Positions 54,044 through 64,000 of a stretch of 64,000 bases of DNA are shown piece by piece. The stretch is from positions 8,189,882-8,253,881 of the forward strand of contig NC_036454.1 in NCBI RefSeq assembly GCF_002775205.1, in the 5' to 3' direction. Under the pieces are notes generated by a model. The model made no database searches, had not been told where the DNA came from, and worked only from the letters and a program-made list of their open reading frames with translations. Source of the stretch: Xiphophorus maculatus (taxonomy: Eukaryota; Chordata; Actinopteri; Cyprinodontiformes; Poeciliidae). A program made the translations under genes and the position numbers. Positions within the stretch are counted from its first letter, which is position 1. The number at the start of each line of letters is the position of its first letter.

Positions 54044-55890
54044 AAAAACAGAAGCGAGTTTTCCTGTTCGGGTGTTTTCCAAACTGAATATTAATTTATG
54101 TTTGGTGTTGTATAACTGCTCTTTCAGAGCTGAAACATTTTTAATTACAAAAAAGTGTTTATTAGCACATGTAGGACTTATTTTCCTACATGTGTTTAAG
54201 TATGTACATGTATTAAGTTTTTTTTGTACTATAATGTACTCTGATCTGATCATTAAAAAGTGATATTTATCAAATGTTCACAGAGCATCACTTTTTTCAA
54301 TTACATCTTTATAAAATGGGGTATTATTATAAATAGACTTTAAACTTAACATCATGGTCTGTCATTTCCTCATCAAAAGCATACCTGGAGTTACTTGGAC
54401 TATTTTATGCATGTCTTGAATTTCCAGTGACAGCCAATAGTCTCCTCATACAATTCGGTATTTACCCAAAGCTCCTCCTAACTGGATTTCTCACACTAAC
54501 AAACGCATTAACTGAATCGCATGTACAAGTAATCGAAGTAAAATAGCTCTTTGAGCATTACTCAGTGTACACTTCAGGCATAAACTAAACATTACCCATC
54601 ATTTGTACCTTAGCTAGTTAGTCGTTAGCACTGTATTTAACACAGGTGTTAGAGCCAGCTCGTCATCGGTCAATTCCTCACAGTTTTATCAATCTTTTTA
54701 TAGAAGTTCTACCTGAACTGATTAATTCTGGAGACATACAACCCGTCCGTTTAGTTAAGATAGACAAGTCGGAGGTGCATATTGGGATCAGCCGTTGGCA
54801 GGATTTATTCTACCGCGCGCCTGCCTGCCTGCTGTTGATTGGTGCCTATGGACACAGTGCGCCCTCCAGTGGCGTATCTGTGTAGCAAAACTGTAAAACT
54901 GAAGCTCTACTTGCTCATACTTTTCAGACACTGGAGAAATAATCAAATTAAATAATAGTAATAAGATGATCTATTTTATTTGTTGTTGTTACAACCATCT
55001 CCTGAATTGCAAATATATCTACACTGGCTTTTTGTTATTGACTGAATTTAACCCTTTACCCAGACAAGAAAAAGGAGACATGGGAAATAAAACATTTTTA
55101 AAAAACACAGGCTTTATTATTTTTCACCTCCCTCATACTGTATGTATTTAAATGTCTTATGAGACAGAAATAATCACATTGCTTATATCACAACTTAGAG
55201 AGCAGAGACTGAGAAGTAGTATCAGGGTCTGTTAGAAAATAACTTCTTATTTCTAGGTTTATTTTTCCGTTTTGTTTCAGAATTACGACAAAATTAGACA
55301 AATGTTGAAATATGATCTCAAGAACACAAGAAAATGGGGAGATGTTACTCCTGGTCGAAAAGATGAAGGAGAGGACAGGAAGTAGTAGGAGGATAACTTT
55401 AGGTGATAGTAGTAGATTGGTAATTATAGGTAGTTTGAAGATGGGGTAGGTCCTCCTTAAGATGCAAATACAATGATGTGCCTTCCATTAAATTAACAAG
55501 GCATTAGTTTGCATATAATAACTATATTGACATGTCAGTCAAAGTTAGCATGAAATTATATTAATTTACTCTAAGAATGCTGGGTGATAACAATTCATCC
55601 TGGTAAATTAAAGGAATCCAAATTCATTCATTTTTAATGCCAAACTGTGCATTACAGTATATTAATTAAATTCCAAACACCACCAATGTGAATCACATTT
55701 ATCTGTTTGAACTTTCTCTGTTTGCTTAGGCTCAACCCAGGAAATCTATTAGAGGTACATGGACAGCTGTTATCTTACATCATTAGGTACAAAGAGAAAT
55801 AAGTTAGAGTTCATTTAGTTAATCAGTATCTTTAAGGTGCAGCTCATAAAAACCAGGCTGTGTCTGGTTTTCTACAGACACACAGCCACC
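54044..55890. other. U8-U9 intergenic region
   Basis: A unique flank, neither A nor B. The first 250 bases are the U8 3' UTR. An open frame at 54646-54885 has no recognisable domain and is not called. No transposon ends were identified. The U9 promoter block is at the right end. Confidence 0.6.
55764..55827 (+). promoter_or_regulatory. U9 putative core promoter with HNF1-like half site
   Basis: CAGCTGTTATCTTACATCAT precedes GGTACAAAGAG, and GTTAATCAGT is at 55818-55827, 73 bases before the ATG. The block is kept although the rest of the flank is unrelated to flanks A and B, which supports function. Confidence 0.5.
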
Positions 55891-58800
55891 ATGGAGCTGC
55901 GTCTCTCTGTCTGCGTCCTGCTGCTGCTTTGTGCAACAAGAAGTTCAAATGGAGGGAAGATTTTGGTGTGGTACACTGAGGCCAGCCACTGGATCAACAT
56001 AAAGCCCGTACTGGAAACTCTGGTGGACAGAGGACACCAGGTGACGGTCCTGATCCCGAGCGCGTCGATGTTCATGAACAGCAGCGAACCGTCTCGCTTC
56101 CAGTACGAACCTTTTAACACCTCTCTCTCCGTGAAGGATATGGAAAAGTTTCTTCAGGAGTTTCTTCAATTTGGCATTTACGAGATGGATTTTATGGGCT
56201 ACTTTCAGATTTACATTAGATTTATAGAACTGATAAAGAACAACATGAAGTTTTCTTTCAGTATGTTGGATGGAGTTGTGAAATCAGAAACAATCATGAA
56301 GAAGCTGAAGGAAGGAAACTATGACGTGCTTTTTTCTGATCCCGTCTATGTCGGCAGTGACCTGACTGCAGACATTTTGGACATTCCTCTCGTCTACTCT
56401 TTGCGGTTTTCCTTGGCTCATAATTGGGAGAGGATGTGTGGTCAACTTCCTGCTCCACCGTCCTTCGTCCCAGCTGCTATAAGCAAACTCACAGACAAGA
56501 TGGATTTCTCAGAGAGACTGTGGAACGTCCTCTTCTATGCTCTGCAGGACGTCATAGTAGACCAGTTCATGTGGAAAGAAATTGACAAATATTACTCTGA
56601 AGTCAGAGGTAAGCAAATTATAAAGAATCCCAGCAGAGAAACAAACTATATGTATTATATAATGTCAAATAAAGCTTAAAAGTCTTCAGTGTAATTAAGA
56701 TTAACATGTCCATGTCTTACTCGTCCACTGCAAAACAGGAACACCCACCAATGCCTGTAAGATGAAGGGTAAAGCTGATATCTGGTTGATGAGAACCTAC
56801 TGGGATTTTGATTTTCCTCGTCCACTCCTCCCCAACTTTAAATTCATTGGAGGGATCCACTGCAAACCAGCTAAACCTTTACCAAAGGTATAGTTATAAT
56901 CCACCAATTTAAACCCCATTACATCACAACAATATTCCTGATGTAAAATAGGTTCATATACCCACATAAGTCTGAGTAAGGTCAACTAAATGGTTTACGA
57001 AGTGTTTATAACTATTTTGCAGGAAATGGAAAAGTTTGTCGAGAGCTCTGGAGATGCTGGGATCGTTGTTTTCTCTTTAGGATCGATGGTTAAGAACCTG
57101 ACCACAGAGAAAGCGAACATGATCGCATCGGCCCTCGCTCAGATTCCACAAAAGGTCAAGAATTGATCATTTAAACTTCCAAGCAGCTAAATTCAGCTTT
57201 TAATGAGGATAACCCAAGTCGTTTTTCTATCTATCTGTGGCATTTGAAATGAATATGTGCATGCGGTCAATTCAAATAGAAATGGATAAATACGACTCTA
57301 GTATAAAGCACATTGATACAATGGAGTGACTAGCATAGCGCTATTTAAATTCTGAATATTTATAATTTCATCAGCTTCTTATAAAAAGAGCAAAGTTTAA
57401 CTGTCTGATTTTCTCAAGTTGTTCTAAAAAATTAAGTTACAAATTATTTTAAATATTTATAGGTGCTCTGGAGATACAGCGGAGAAAAACCCCAAACTCT
57501 GGGTTCCAATACAAGAACGTACGACTGGATTCCCCAGAATGACCTGCTGGGTGAGTAAACACAAGCATAATTTCTTAAACAGCTATTTAAAAAAGCATAA
57601 CATAATACTTGCACAGTTAGATAACCAACATATAATGAATTGGAGTGGTTGTAGCTCTCTTCATGACATAAGATACAGGTCGAGTCTTTGAAACAGGCCT
57701 TGTCTTAAGTGCCGTCATCATCATGTCATAATATCAAGATCGAAAGGTTATGTAAAATAGAGCCTAAGGCAAGTACACATAATGTAAAAAGAAGAGTGCC
57801 ACGAATGGAGCCCAGTGGCACCCCACAAGAAAGGTGATGAAAAGACAAATCTAAAAGAAAACTTATTTCACTTCAACCAGCTCAGGGCAGAACCTTGTAA
57901 TAATACAACTATTGTTTGATTATCCAGGTGAGATCAATTATTTTTTGGTGAATTGAATCAAAGGTTGGAGCAAACTCAAATAGCATAAAAGAAACCACAA
58001 TATCACCACAGTCTTTGACCAGTAGGATGTCAATAAAAATTAAAAGGGCAGATTTTGTGCTTTGGCGGGAGGAAAAAGCCCGTTTTGAAAAACCTCAAAA
58101 ATATTGTTTATATTTACAAAACCCTTTAGTTATGTAAAAAAACAGCTTTTTCTAAGGTTTAAGACAAGAATAAAAGCCTAGACATAAATCTAAAATTAGA
58201 CAATAATGATCCATATCAGATTTTCTGTTTGCTCACATTTATGTCAATGCAAAAAGAAGCTGATAAAACTGTTTTATAAAGCCATGACTTTCTTTTATTC
58301 AGAGCTGCTGCCTACATCATTATTACACCATGAAAAATAAACACCACATATTTAATAACCTCAGTTTCTACCAGGTCATCCTAAAACAAAGGCTTTCATC
58401 ACTCACGGTGGAACAAACGGGATCTATGAGGCCATCTACCACGGCGTTCCCATGGTGGGAATCCCCATGTTTGGTGACCAGCCAGACAACATGGTGCACA
58501 TGCAGGCCAAAGGAGCTGCACTTACTGTTAAACTGAACTTTATGACTATTGAGAGCCTGAGAGACGCTGTCAACACCATCATCAATGACAAATCGTCAGT
58601 ACTTCATCTTATTTTTTCCTATTTTGATGATGTTTACTATAATCAAACACTTTTCTTGCATTCCTGGAAATCAAAAATACAATATAAAAGACAAAGTTTT
58701 GAAGGCATTTAAATACACACCAATTTATACTATTGGTGCATCTATTGCAGTTTTCTGGCCAATCATCGATTAAAAAGCTTATTCTGCCGATTACGATTTT

Positions 58801-59563
58801 GGCCGATACAATTTTTTTTGTCTGAAATTTTGCACAATGTAGTAAGAAAGTTGTTGATTATAAACGTGCAGACGTAACTTGGAGGGCCAGTCTGTCAGTC
58901 AAACCTTTCTCACAAGAGAGCAAAAGAAGACAGTGGTTGATTCTTAGACAATCTGCCAAGCTAGATAAGATCGGTGGATAAGATCGGCTTCATTTGCAAA
59001 AGTCGGCCGATCACTGAACTCCCAAAATTAAGGAAATCGGCATGGATAAATCGGCTGGCTGATAAATTGGTGCACCCCCAATTTCTAGGCTGCACATTTA
59101 TTTATAAATATTTATGATTTGAACAAATCATAAATAAATGTTCTGATTTATGTTTTTAAATAACATTTTTATCCCTTGACAATGTGCCCCCTTCATTTTG
59201 TAAATGTTGTAATTGGTTAAAAATGGCTGCTATCGTGGCAACTTAACAACTGACAGATACTTGTACAAACTCATCCACAGATACAAAGAAAATATGATGC
59301 GACTGTCCAGAATCCACCATGACAGACCCATGAGTCCTCTGGACGAGGCCGTCTTCTGGATCGAGTTCACCATGAGGAACAAAGGAGCCAAACACCTGAG
59401 GGTCCAGGCCCACGAACTCACCTGGTACCAGTACCACAGCCTGGACGTCCTAGCCTTCCTCCTCATTATAGATCTGCTCCTCATCTTCATCCTCTTCAAG
59501 AGCTGCAGCTTCTGTTTCAAGAGATGCTGCGGCAGAAAACAGACAAAGAGAAAAGCTGAATGA
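55891..59563 (+). CDS. ugt2: U9: UDP-glucuronosyltransferase, UGT2 type, diverged copy
   Basis: Exons are 55891-56608, 56739-56887, 57023-57154, 57463-57550, 58375-58594 and 59281-59563; 529 residues. The ATG at 55891 (GCCACCATGG) is preferred over the upstream in-frame GTG because it aligns with all other copies and is followed by the signal peptide. His33 and Asp150 (LFSDP, with S for A) are kept. Exon 2 starts [11 protein letters not shown]. The donor half has THGGTNG, YHGVP, FGDQPDN and [12 protein letters not shown], like U1. The exon 5 donor is GTCAGT, not GTAAGT. The last exon starts with A (AGATAC), giving the same Ser. ATTAAA is at 59878-59883. Sequence differs from the array mainly at residues 76-127. 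Confidence 0.92.
57680..58090 (-). mobile_element. decayed LINE reverse transcriptase fragment in U9 intron 4
   Basis: The minus strand reads, in order, [12 protein letters not shown] (compare FDTVDHxIL), [22 protein letters not shown] (compare [14 protein letters not shown]) and HDDDGT (compare YADDTQ). This is the order of palm motifs in L2/Rex-like reverse transcriptases. Stops and frame changes break it. It is older and more decayed than the LINE in U7. Confidence 0.65.
58712..59080. mobile_element. non-autonomous DNA transposon in U9 intron 5
   Basis: The left end ACACACCAATTTATA is an imperfect complement of the right end TAAATTGGTGCACCCCC. The inside repeats CCGAT/ATCGG motifs (GCCGATTACG, GGCCGATCAC, ATCGGCTGGC) as in the common fish elements with GGTGCACC ends. 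No clear target duplication. Confidence 0.55.
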
Positions 59564-60871
59564 AAATATTGAAGTGAGAGTTGTGTTTGTAGCACTTTTC
59601 TGTTTAAGAGCTATCTTAATTTTTTATTTAAATTACATGTGTGATCATGACTAATGTTAACATTTTCTGATATATATCCATTTGAAATATCAAATACAAA
59701 CATCTTTAAAGCCAAAAAACATTTCACCTCAGCATGACCAGGCCACCATTATGCTTATCTGTGAGGAGAGTATGCTCTGTAGCTAGTTGGCGTTTTTTAA
59801 AAAACATCTTTTGTTTGTTTCAATGTGTTTAAAAGTTTTTTAATTGTACTGTAATGCACTCCAAGTTAAAACTGATCATTAAAAATTGCTACATAAATTT
59901 AACAGAGCATCAATTTTATCAAACAGGGTATATTATGCTTTACATCATATTATAATGTCATTCTCTCATGAAAAACATTCCTGCAGTGTTGCTCTGATTC
60001 AGAAAGCGGCTTCCGAATAGTAAATCAACAAGAAAACCCTTGTCTTTTCCAGCGGTCGCTGAACAGCAAACAGAGCTGTAAAACTAGCTGACCACTTGCG
60101 TTGCTAGGTGACGCACTGGGCTGACTGAGGTTGCTAGGTAACGACGCAATATCCATGGAATGTGACTTAACTATCAGGAGATTTTTGAAGAGATAGAGGT
60201 CGAATTCAAGGTGTCAGAAAAAGCTATGACACAAAATCAAATTTCAGTTAAACTAAACATAAGCTAAAAACATCAAACATAATCTGTTTGAATTAAAAAT
60301 ATAGCTTAACACAGCCACTTGATTGTGCTATAAAATGACAATAAGTCCTGGGAAAATTCTATGAATATATCTCGGATAATCATTAAAAAAAAAAAAAAAC
60401 ATTTGCACCAGATATAAAACAAAAGCACAATGGAGATTGTATATTTTTACAACTCACTCCTGGGAAAAGTACATCCTCATGAACTTGTGAGTAAAAATTA
60501 CCTTTAAAAATGTGATGACAGTTGGAAGCCGAGAAGTGATAAGTTGTATCTGGTAACCTTTAAAAATCCCTGAGTAATCAGACAAAAAGATGGATAAAGA
60601 AAAATACTGAATAACCAGGTCTACTATTCTCAATGTCCAAGCTAATTATTTACCGATTTGCCCTGATTTTTTTTACATCTCTGAGCTGTCCTTTTTGAAC
60701 TTTTGCAGCTATAACCCTTTACCTCTTTAGTCGTTGTCCTGGGGTGATCTTGTTATCTTACATCATTCGGTACAAACAGGAGTAAGTCAGAGTTCATGTG
60801 GTTAATAAGTATCTGTACAGTCCACCTCTTAAAAAGACCACAGCTGGTTTATCTACAGACACACAGCCACC
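59564..60871. other. U9-U10 intergenic region
   Basis: A unique flank with the U9 3' UTR at its left and the U10 promoter block at its right. Two RFX/X-box-like motifs occur at 60100-60112 and 60130-60142. No gene and no transposon termini were recognised. Confidence 0.6.
60747..60810 (+). promoter_or_regulatory. U10 putative core promoter with HNF1-like half site
   Basis: TTGTTATCTTACATCATTCG precedes GGTACAAAC, and GTTAATAAGT is at 60801-60810, 71 bases before the ATG. The C-to-A change leaves the GTTAAT half site whole. Confidence 0.45.
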
Positions 60872-63772
60872 ATGGAGCTGCGTCTCTCCATCTGCGTCCT
60901 GCTGCTGCTTTGTGCTGCAAAAAGCTCAAATGGAGGGAAGATTTTGGTGTGGTACACTGAGGCCAGCCACTGGATCAACATGAAGCCGGTACTGGAAACG
61001 CTGGTGGACAGAGGACACCAGGTGATGGTTCTGGTCCCGAGCACATCGCTGTTCATGAACAGCAGCGAACCGTCTCGCTTCCAGTACGAACCTTTTAACG
61101 TCAACATCTCCCTGGATGTTGTGGAAAGGTTTGTTGAGGAGTTCTTACATTTCAACATGTATGAGATGGACTTCATGAACCCTGTTCAGATTTACATTAA
61201 ATTTATAAGTTTAATGAAGCGCAACATGATGATAACTTTTAAGTTTTTGGACGGAGTGGTGAAATCGGAAACCATCATGAAGAAGCTGAGGGAGGGAAAC
61301 TACGACCTGTTATTTGCAGATCCGATCTACGCCGGCAGCGACCTGACTGCGGACATTTTGGGCATTCCTCTTATCTTTTCCTTACGCTTCTCAATAGCTA
61401 ATAACTGGGAGAGGCTGTGCGGTCAGCTACCTGCTCCACCTTCCTTTGTCCCTGGTTCAATGAGCAAACTAACAGACAAGATGGGCTTCTCAGGGAAACT
61501 GTGGAACGTTATCTTCTACGCTTTGCAAGACTTTGTCCTGGAACACGTTATGTGGAAAGAGGCTGACAGATATTACTCTGAAATCAGAGGTAAGTAATCT
61601 AAAATTATCACAAAAATACAAAGACATGTGGATAATATTTTGTTAAAATAGGTGTCATAATCCTTCCCTTGTCTGCTATAACAGGAACGCCCACCAGTGC
61701 CTGTAAGTTGATGGGTAATGCTGATTTCTGGCTGCTGAGAACCTACTGGAATTTTGATTTTCCTCGTCCACTCCTCCCCAACTTCAAATTTGTTGGAGGG
61801 ATCCACTGCAAACCAGCTAAGCCTTTGCCAAAGGTGGGGTTATAATCCACCAATTTAATTAAACACTCTTAAATCTTGATGTAAACAAAGCCACATCACA
61901 AACACAATTCTGACTGAAGCCAGCTAAATGGGTTCTTGAAGCTGAAAATGGAACTATTTTACAGAAAATGGAAAAGTTTGTCCAGAGCTCTGGAGATGCT
62001 GGGATCGTTGTTTTCTCTTTAGGAACGATGGTAACAAACCTGACCACAGATAAAGCGAACATGATCGCCTCGGCGCTCGCTCAGATTCCACAGAAGGTCA
62101 GTAGGATCTCCATATGTCTGCTGTAATCAGGATTTTACACTATAGTCTGTACAGCCTCTCTTGCTTTGCCATCATAATCAACCACTGAGTTGCACAGACG
62201 TTTTGTCAACTTTAGACAAATTTTCCCAAACTGAGGATAGCGTTGAACCCAGATATTTTAATAGCCTGTATAAAAAAATATAATATGAAAGCTGTTTTTT
62301 CTCACTGACATCAAATCAGAATTAACTTTTGATATTTATTTAATCAATTAGGATTACTAAAACTATTTGTTTCCTAAATTATTACACCTCTTCCCAGTGC
62401 TATTATTAGTGTCTGTGCAAATGCACCACTCCTTACCAAAAACAACCACTCAGACCCAGGACAGTCTTAGCGCTGTCGATCATCCTCATGTATGTGCTGC
62501 TCACTGTTGTAATGGCAGAGAAACAACTCACTATTCCAGAAAAACTGTTTATCCACCATCATCGATGGCCATGCTAACTAGCTTTAGCATTCGTGGCTGA
62601 CTCTGCTAACAGAGAGCAATTGGGAGGGTGTGAGTGGTCCATACATGAGTGTGATTGGCAGTGCTAAAGTCCTCCGCCTGGTTCTGATTGGTTCTGGCCA
62701 TACTATGTATTTTCTAGTTAGCACTGGGAGAAGGTAGAGGATCTTGATTTTTTTTTTCACATATTATTTGTCTCATACTATGATTTCTTCACATAATGAC
62801 AGTTTTAACAAATGTGTGAAAAAACTTTTTTTTTTTTTAAATAAAGGTTAAATGCCCCAGCTTTGAAATTCAGAAGAGCGAATGTAACTCCCTAATATTT
62901 GGTCAAATTATTTCAATACTGCATGGCTTTGGTAAAACCTTTCGGATATTACTTCAGACTCCTAGAAATAGTTTGCTGGACATTTGGCCCATTCCTCCAG
63001 ATAGAACTGCTGTAACAGAGTCAGGCTTGAATTGAGATTGGGGCTTTGTGATGGTCACTCTAAAGCACCGACTCTGCTAGCCACACTGAAATGCTCTCTG
63101 TCTGCAGGTGTTGTGGAGATACAGTGGGAAAATACCAGACACTCTGGGTTCCAACACTAAACTTTATGACTGGATGCCCCAAAATGACCTGCTTGGTGAG
63201 TAAACCCAACGGCTTGAAGCAAAAGTGCGGTACACCAAAAACATAATGTCAATTGGTAAATTTACAGTGAAATCACAATGTCATCCAAGAAAAAAAATAA
63301 AAATCAAGCTTATGACACTAAAGGATGAGCAGAAACATTTTTAAAAATGAGCACTAAAAAAAACTGCTATGAACAGGATGTGCAACTGGAAGTGTGACAA
63401 ACAGGTCTGGACAGACTTTCTAGCACAACAGTTTAGAAAACTGCAGCAAGATGTGACTTTTATCTGGAGCGCCTTCGCGAATCAAAAAGTCTTTGCGTCT
63501 GAACTGTTATACACAAATGAACAATAAATGTGTTATAACTGGTTCCTGTCAGGTCACCCTAAAACCAGAGCCTTCATCACTCACGGCGGCGCAAACGGAG
63601 TTTTTGAGGCCATCTACCACGGCGTTCCCATGGTGGGAATCCCCATGTTCGCTGACCAGCCAGACAACATGGTGCACATGGAGGCCAAAGGAGCTGCAGT
63701 TGTTGTCGACTTGAACTTCATGACAACTGAAGCCCTCAGAGATGCAATCAACACCGTCATCAATGACAAATT
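60872..63772 (+). CDS. ugt2: U10: UDP-glucuronosyltransferase, UGT2 type, exons 1-5 (3' end outside window)
   Basis: Exons are 60872-61589, 61685-61833, 61965-62096, 63108-63195 and 63553-63772; exon 6 is beyond the window. It is the most diverged copy. His33 and Asp150 (LFADP) are kept. Exon 2 reads [18 protein letters not shown] and exon 3 [13 protein letters not shown]. The signature has [17 protein letters not shown] and FADQPDN. Residues 76-127 are largely its own ([13 protein letters not shown]). The frame-preserving donor after exon 5 is GCAAGT instead of GTAAGT, and the split codon becomes TTN (Leu or Phe) where all others have Ser. An intact gene is likely, but this border needs transcript support. 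Confidence 0.88.
62097..63107 (+). other. U10 intron 3
   Basis: A 1.0-kb intron with mixed repeat content. The middle (about 62560-62720) has TAGCTTTAGCATTCGTGGCT and TTGGTTCTGGCC, which look like dispersed fish repeat sequence of unknown class. The right end holds a Tc1-like relic. Confidence 0.4.
62870..63080 (-). mobile_element. Tc1/mariner transposase relic (C-terminal part)
   Basis: The minus strand includes GAGGAATGGGCCAAATGTCC, reading [12 protein letters not shown], and upstream a GACCATCACAAAGCCCCAAT stretch corresponding to the WPSQSPDLNP region of Tc1 transposases. The segment between them is deleted. Stops are present and no terminal repeats were found. Confidence 0.55.
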
Positions 63773-64000
63773 GCAAGTTACTTTGTGCTATTGTTGGGCA
63801 TTTATTGTACCGTTTATCGTACATTGTGATAAATTCCAATTAATGCTTTTTTTTTTTTTTAAAGTTATTCTGTCAAAACTGTTCGTACTGACAGAATCTT
63901 TAGTCTTGCCATTTTCTCCACTGTTTAATGAAGATACCAATAAATATTAATTTGTTTGAAAATATGATACAAACCACACTTCTTTTTGTAGTGGTGCATT
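63773..64000 (+). other. start of U10 intron 5
   Basis: Intronic sequence with a T run near 63848. Exon 6 has not begun by the window end. Confidence 0.6.

Noticed and set aside
54646..54885. 79-codon frame between U8 and U9
   Set aside because: No domain, no start context and no homologous copy in the window to test conservation.
1..64000. UGT1-type organisation (alternative first exons sharing one 3' set)
   Set aside because: Each exon 1 is followed by its own exons 2-6 with stop and 3' UTR, so the locus is UGT2-like tandem genes.
1..64000. CRISPR arrays, bacterial operons or phage sequence
   Set aside because: No direct-repeat arrays with spacers, no ribosome-binding-site organisation, and all genes are spliced; the DNA is eukaryotic.

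Overview
The window is vertebrate genomic DNA, almost certainly from a teleost fish. It holds intron-containing genes with GT-AG splice sites, tRNA-derived SINEs, L2/Maui-like and L1-like LINE fragments, and hAT, pogo/Tigger and Tc1 transposon remnants of the kinds common in percomorph fish. The species cannot be fixed from sequence alone. All recognisable host genes lie on the + strand and belong to one family: UDP-glucuronosyltransferases of the UGT2 type. These are ER-membrane enzymes that join glucuronic acid from UDP-glucuronate to lipophilic acceptors.

Ten tandem copies are present, called U1 to U10 here. U1 (109-1970) lacks exon 1, which lies left of the window. U2 (4037-7186) has an in-frame stop at codon 89. 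U3 (9991-14196), U4 (16651-20781), U5 (23355-27480), U6 (30345-34550), U7 (37020-45682), U8 (49922-54043) and U9 (55891-59563) are open over six exons and would each give 529 residues. U10 (60872-63772) lacks exon 6, which lies beyond the window. Exon sizes are identical in every copy: 718, 149, 132, 88, 220 and 283 coding bases. Each copy has its own exon 1 and its own exons 2-6, as in the UGT2 family and unlike the shared-exon UGT1 locus.

U2 to U8 form a young segmental array built from two alternating flank types. Flank B lies downstream of U2, U4 and U5, and so upstream of U3, U5 and U6. Flank A lies downstream of U3, U6 and U7, and so upstream of U4, U7 and U8. The U3-U4 block recurs as U6-U7 about 20.36 kb to the right. 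U5 is a mosaic: U3/U6-like promoter and 5' exon 1, U2-like intron 1 and exon 2, U4-like exons 3-6. U9 and U10 are more diverged and have unique flanks.

Transposons date the duplications because several are present in one copy and absent from its paralogue: a 1.0-kb hAT in the flank after U2, pogo-like elements after U4 and U5, a 3.5-kb LINE (itself hit by a 225-bp hAT MITE) in U7 intron 1, a probable solo LTR and a 1.2-kb hAT-like element between U7 and U8. The least expected structure is a set of inverted repeats in introns 4 and 5 that bracket exon 5, of one origin in U3 and U6 and of another origin in U7. They could affect splicing of the exon carrying the donor-binding signature. No CRISPR array, operon, rRNA or free-standing tRNA gene was seen.
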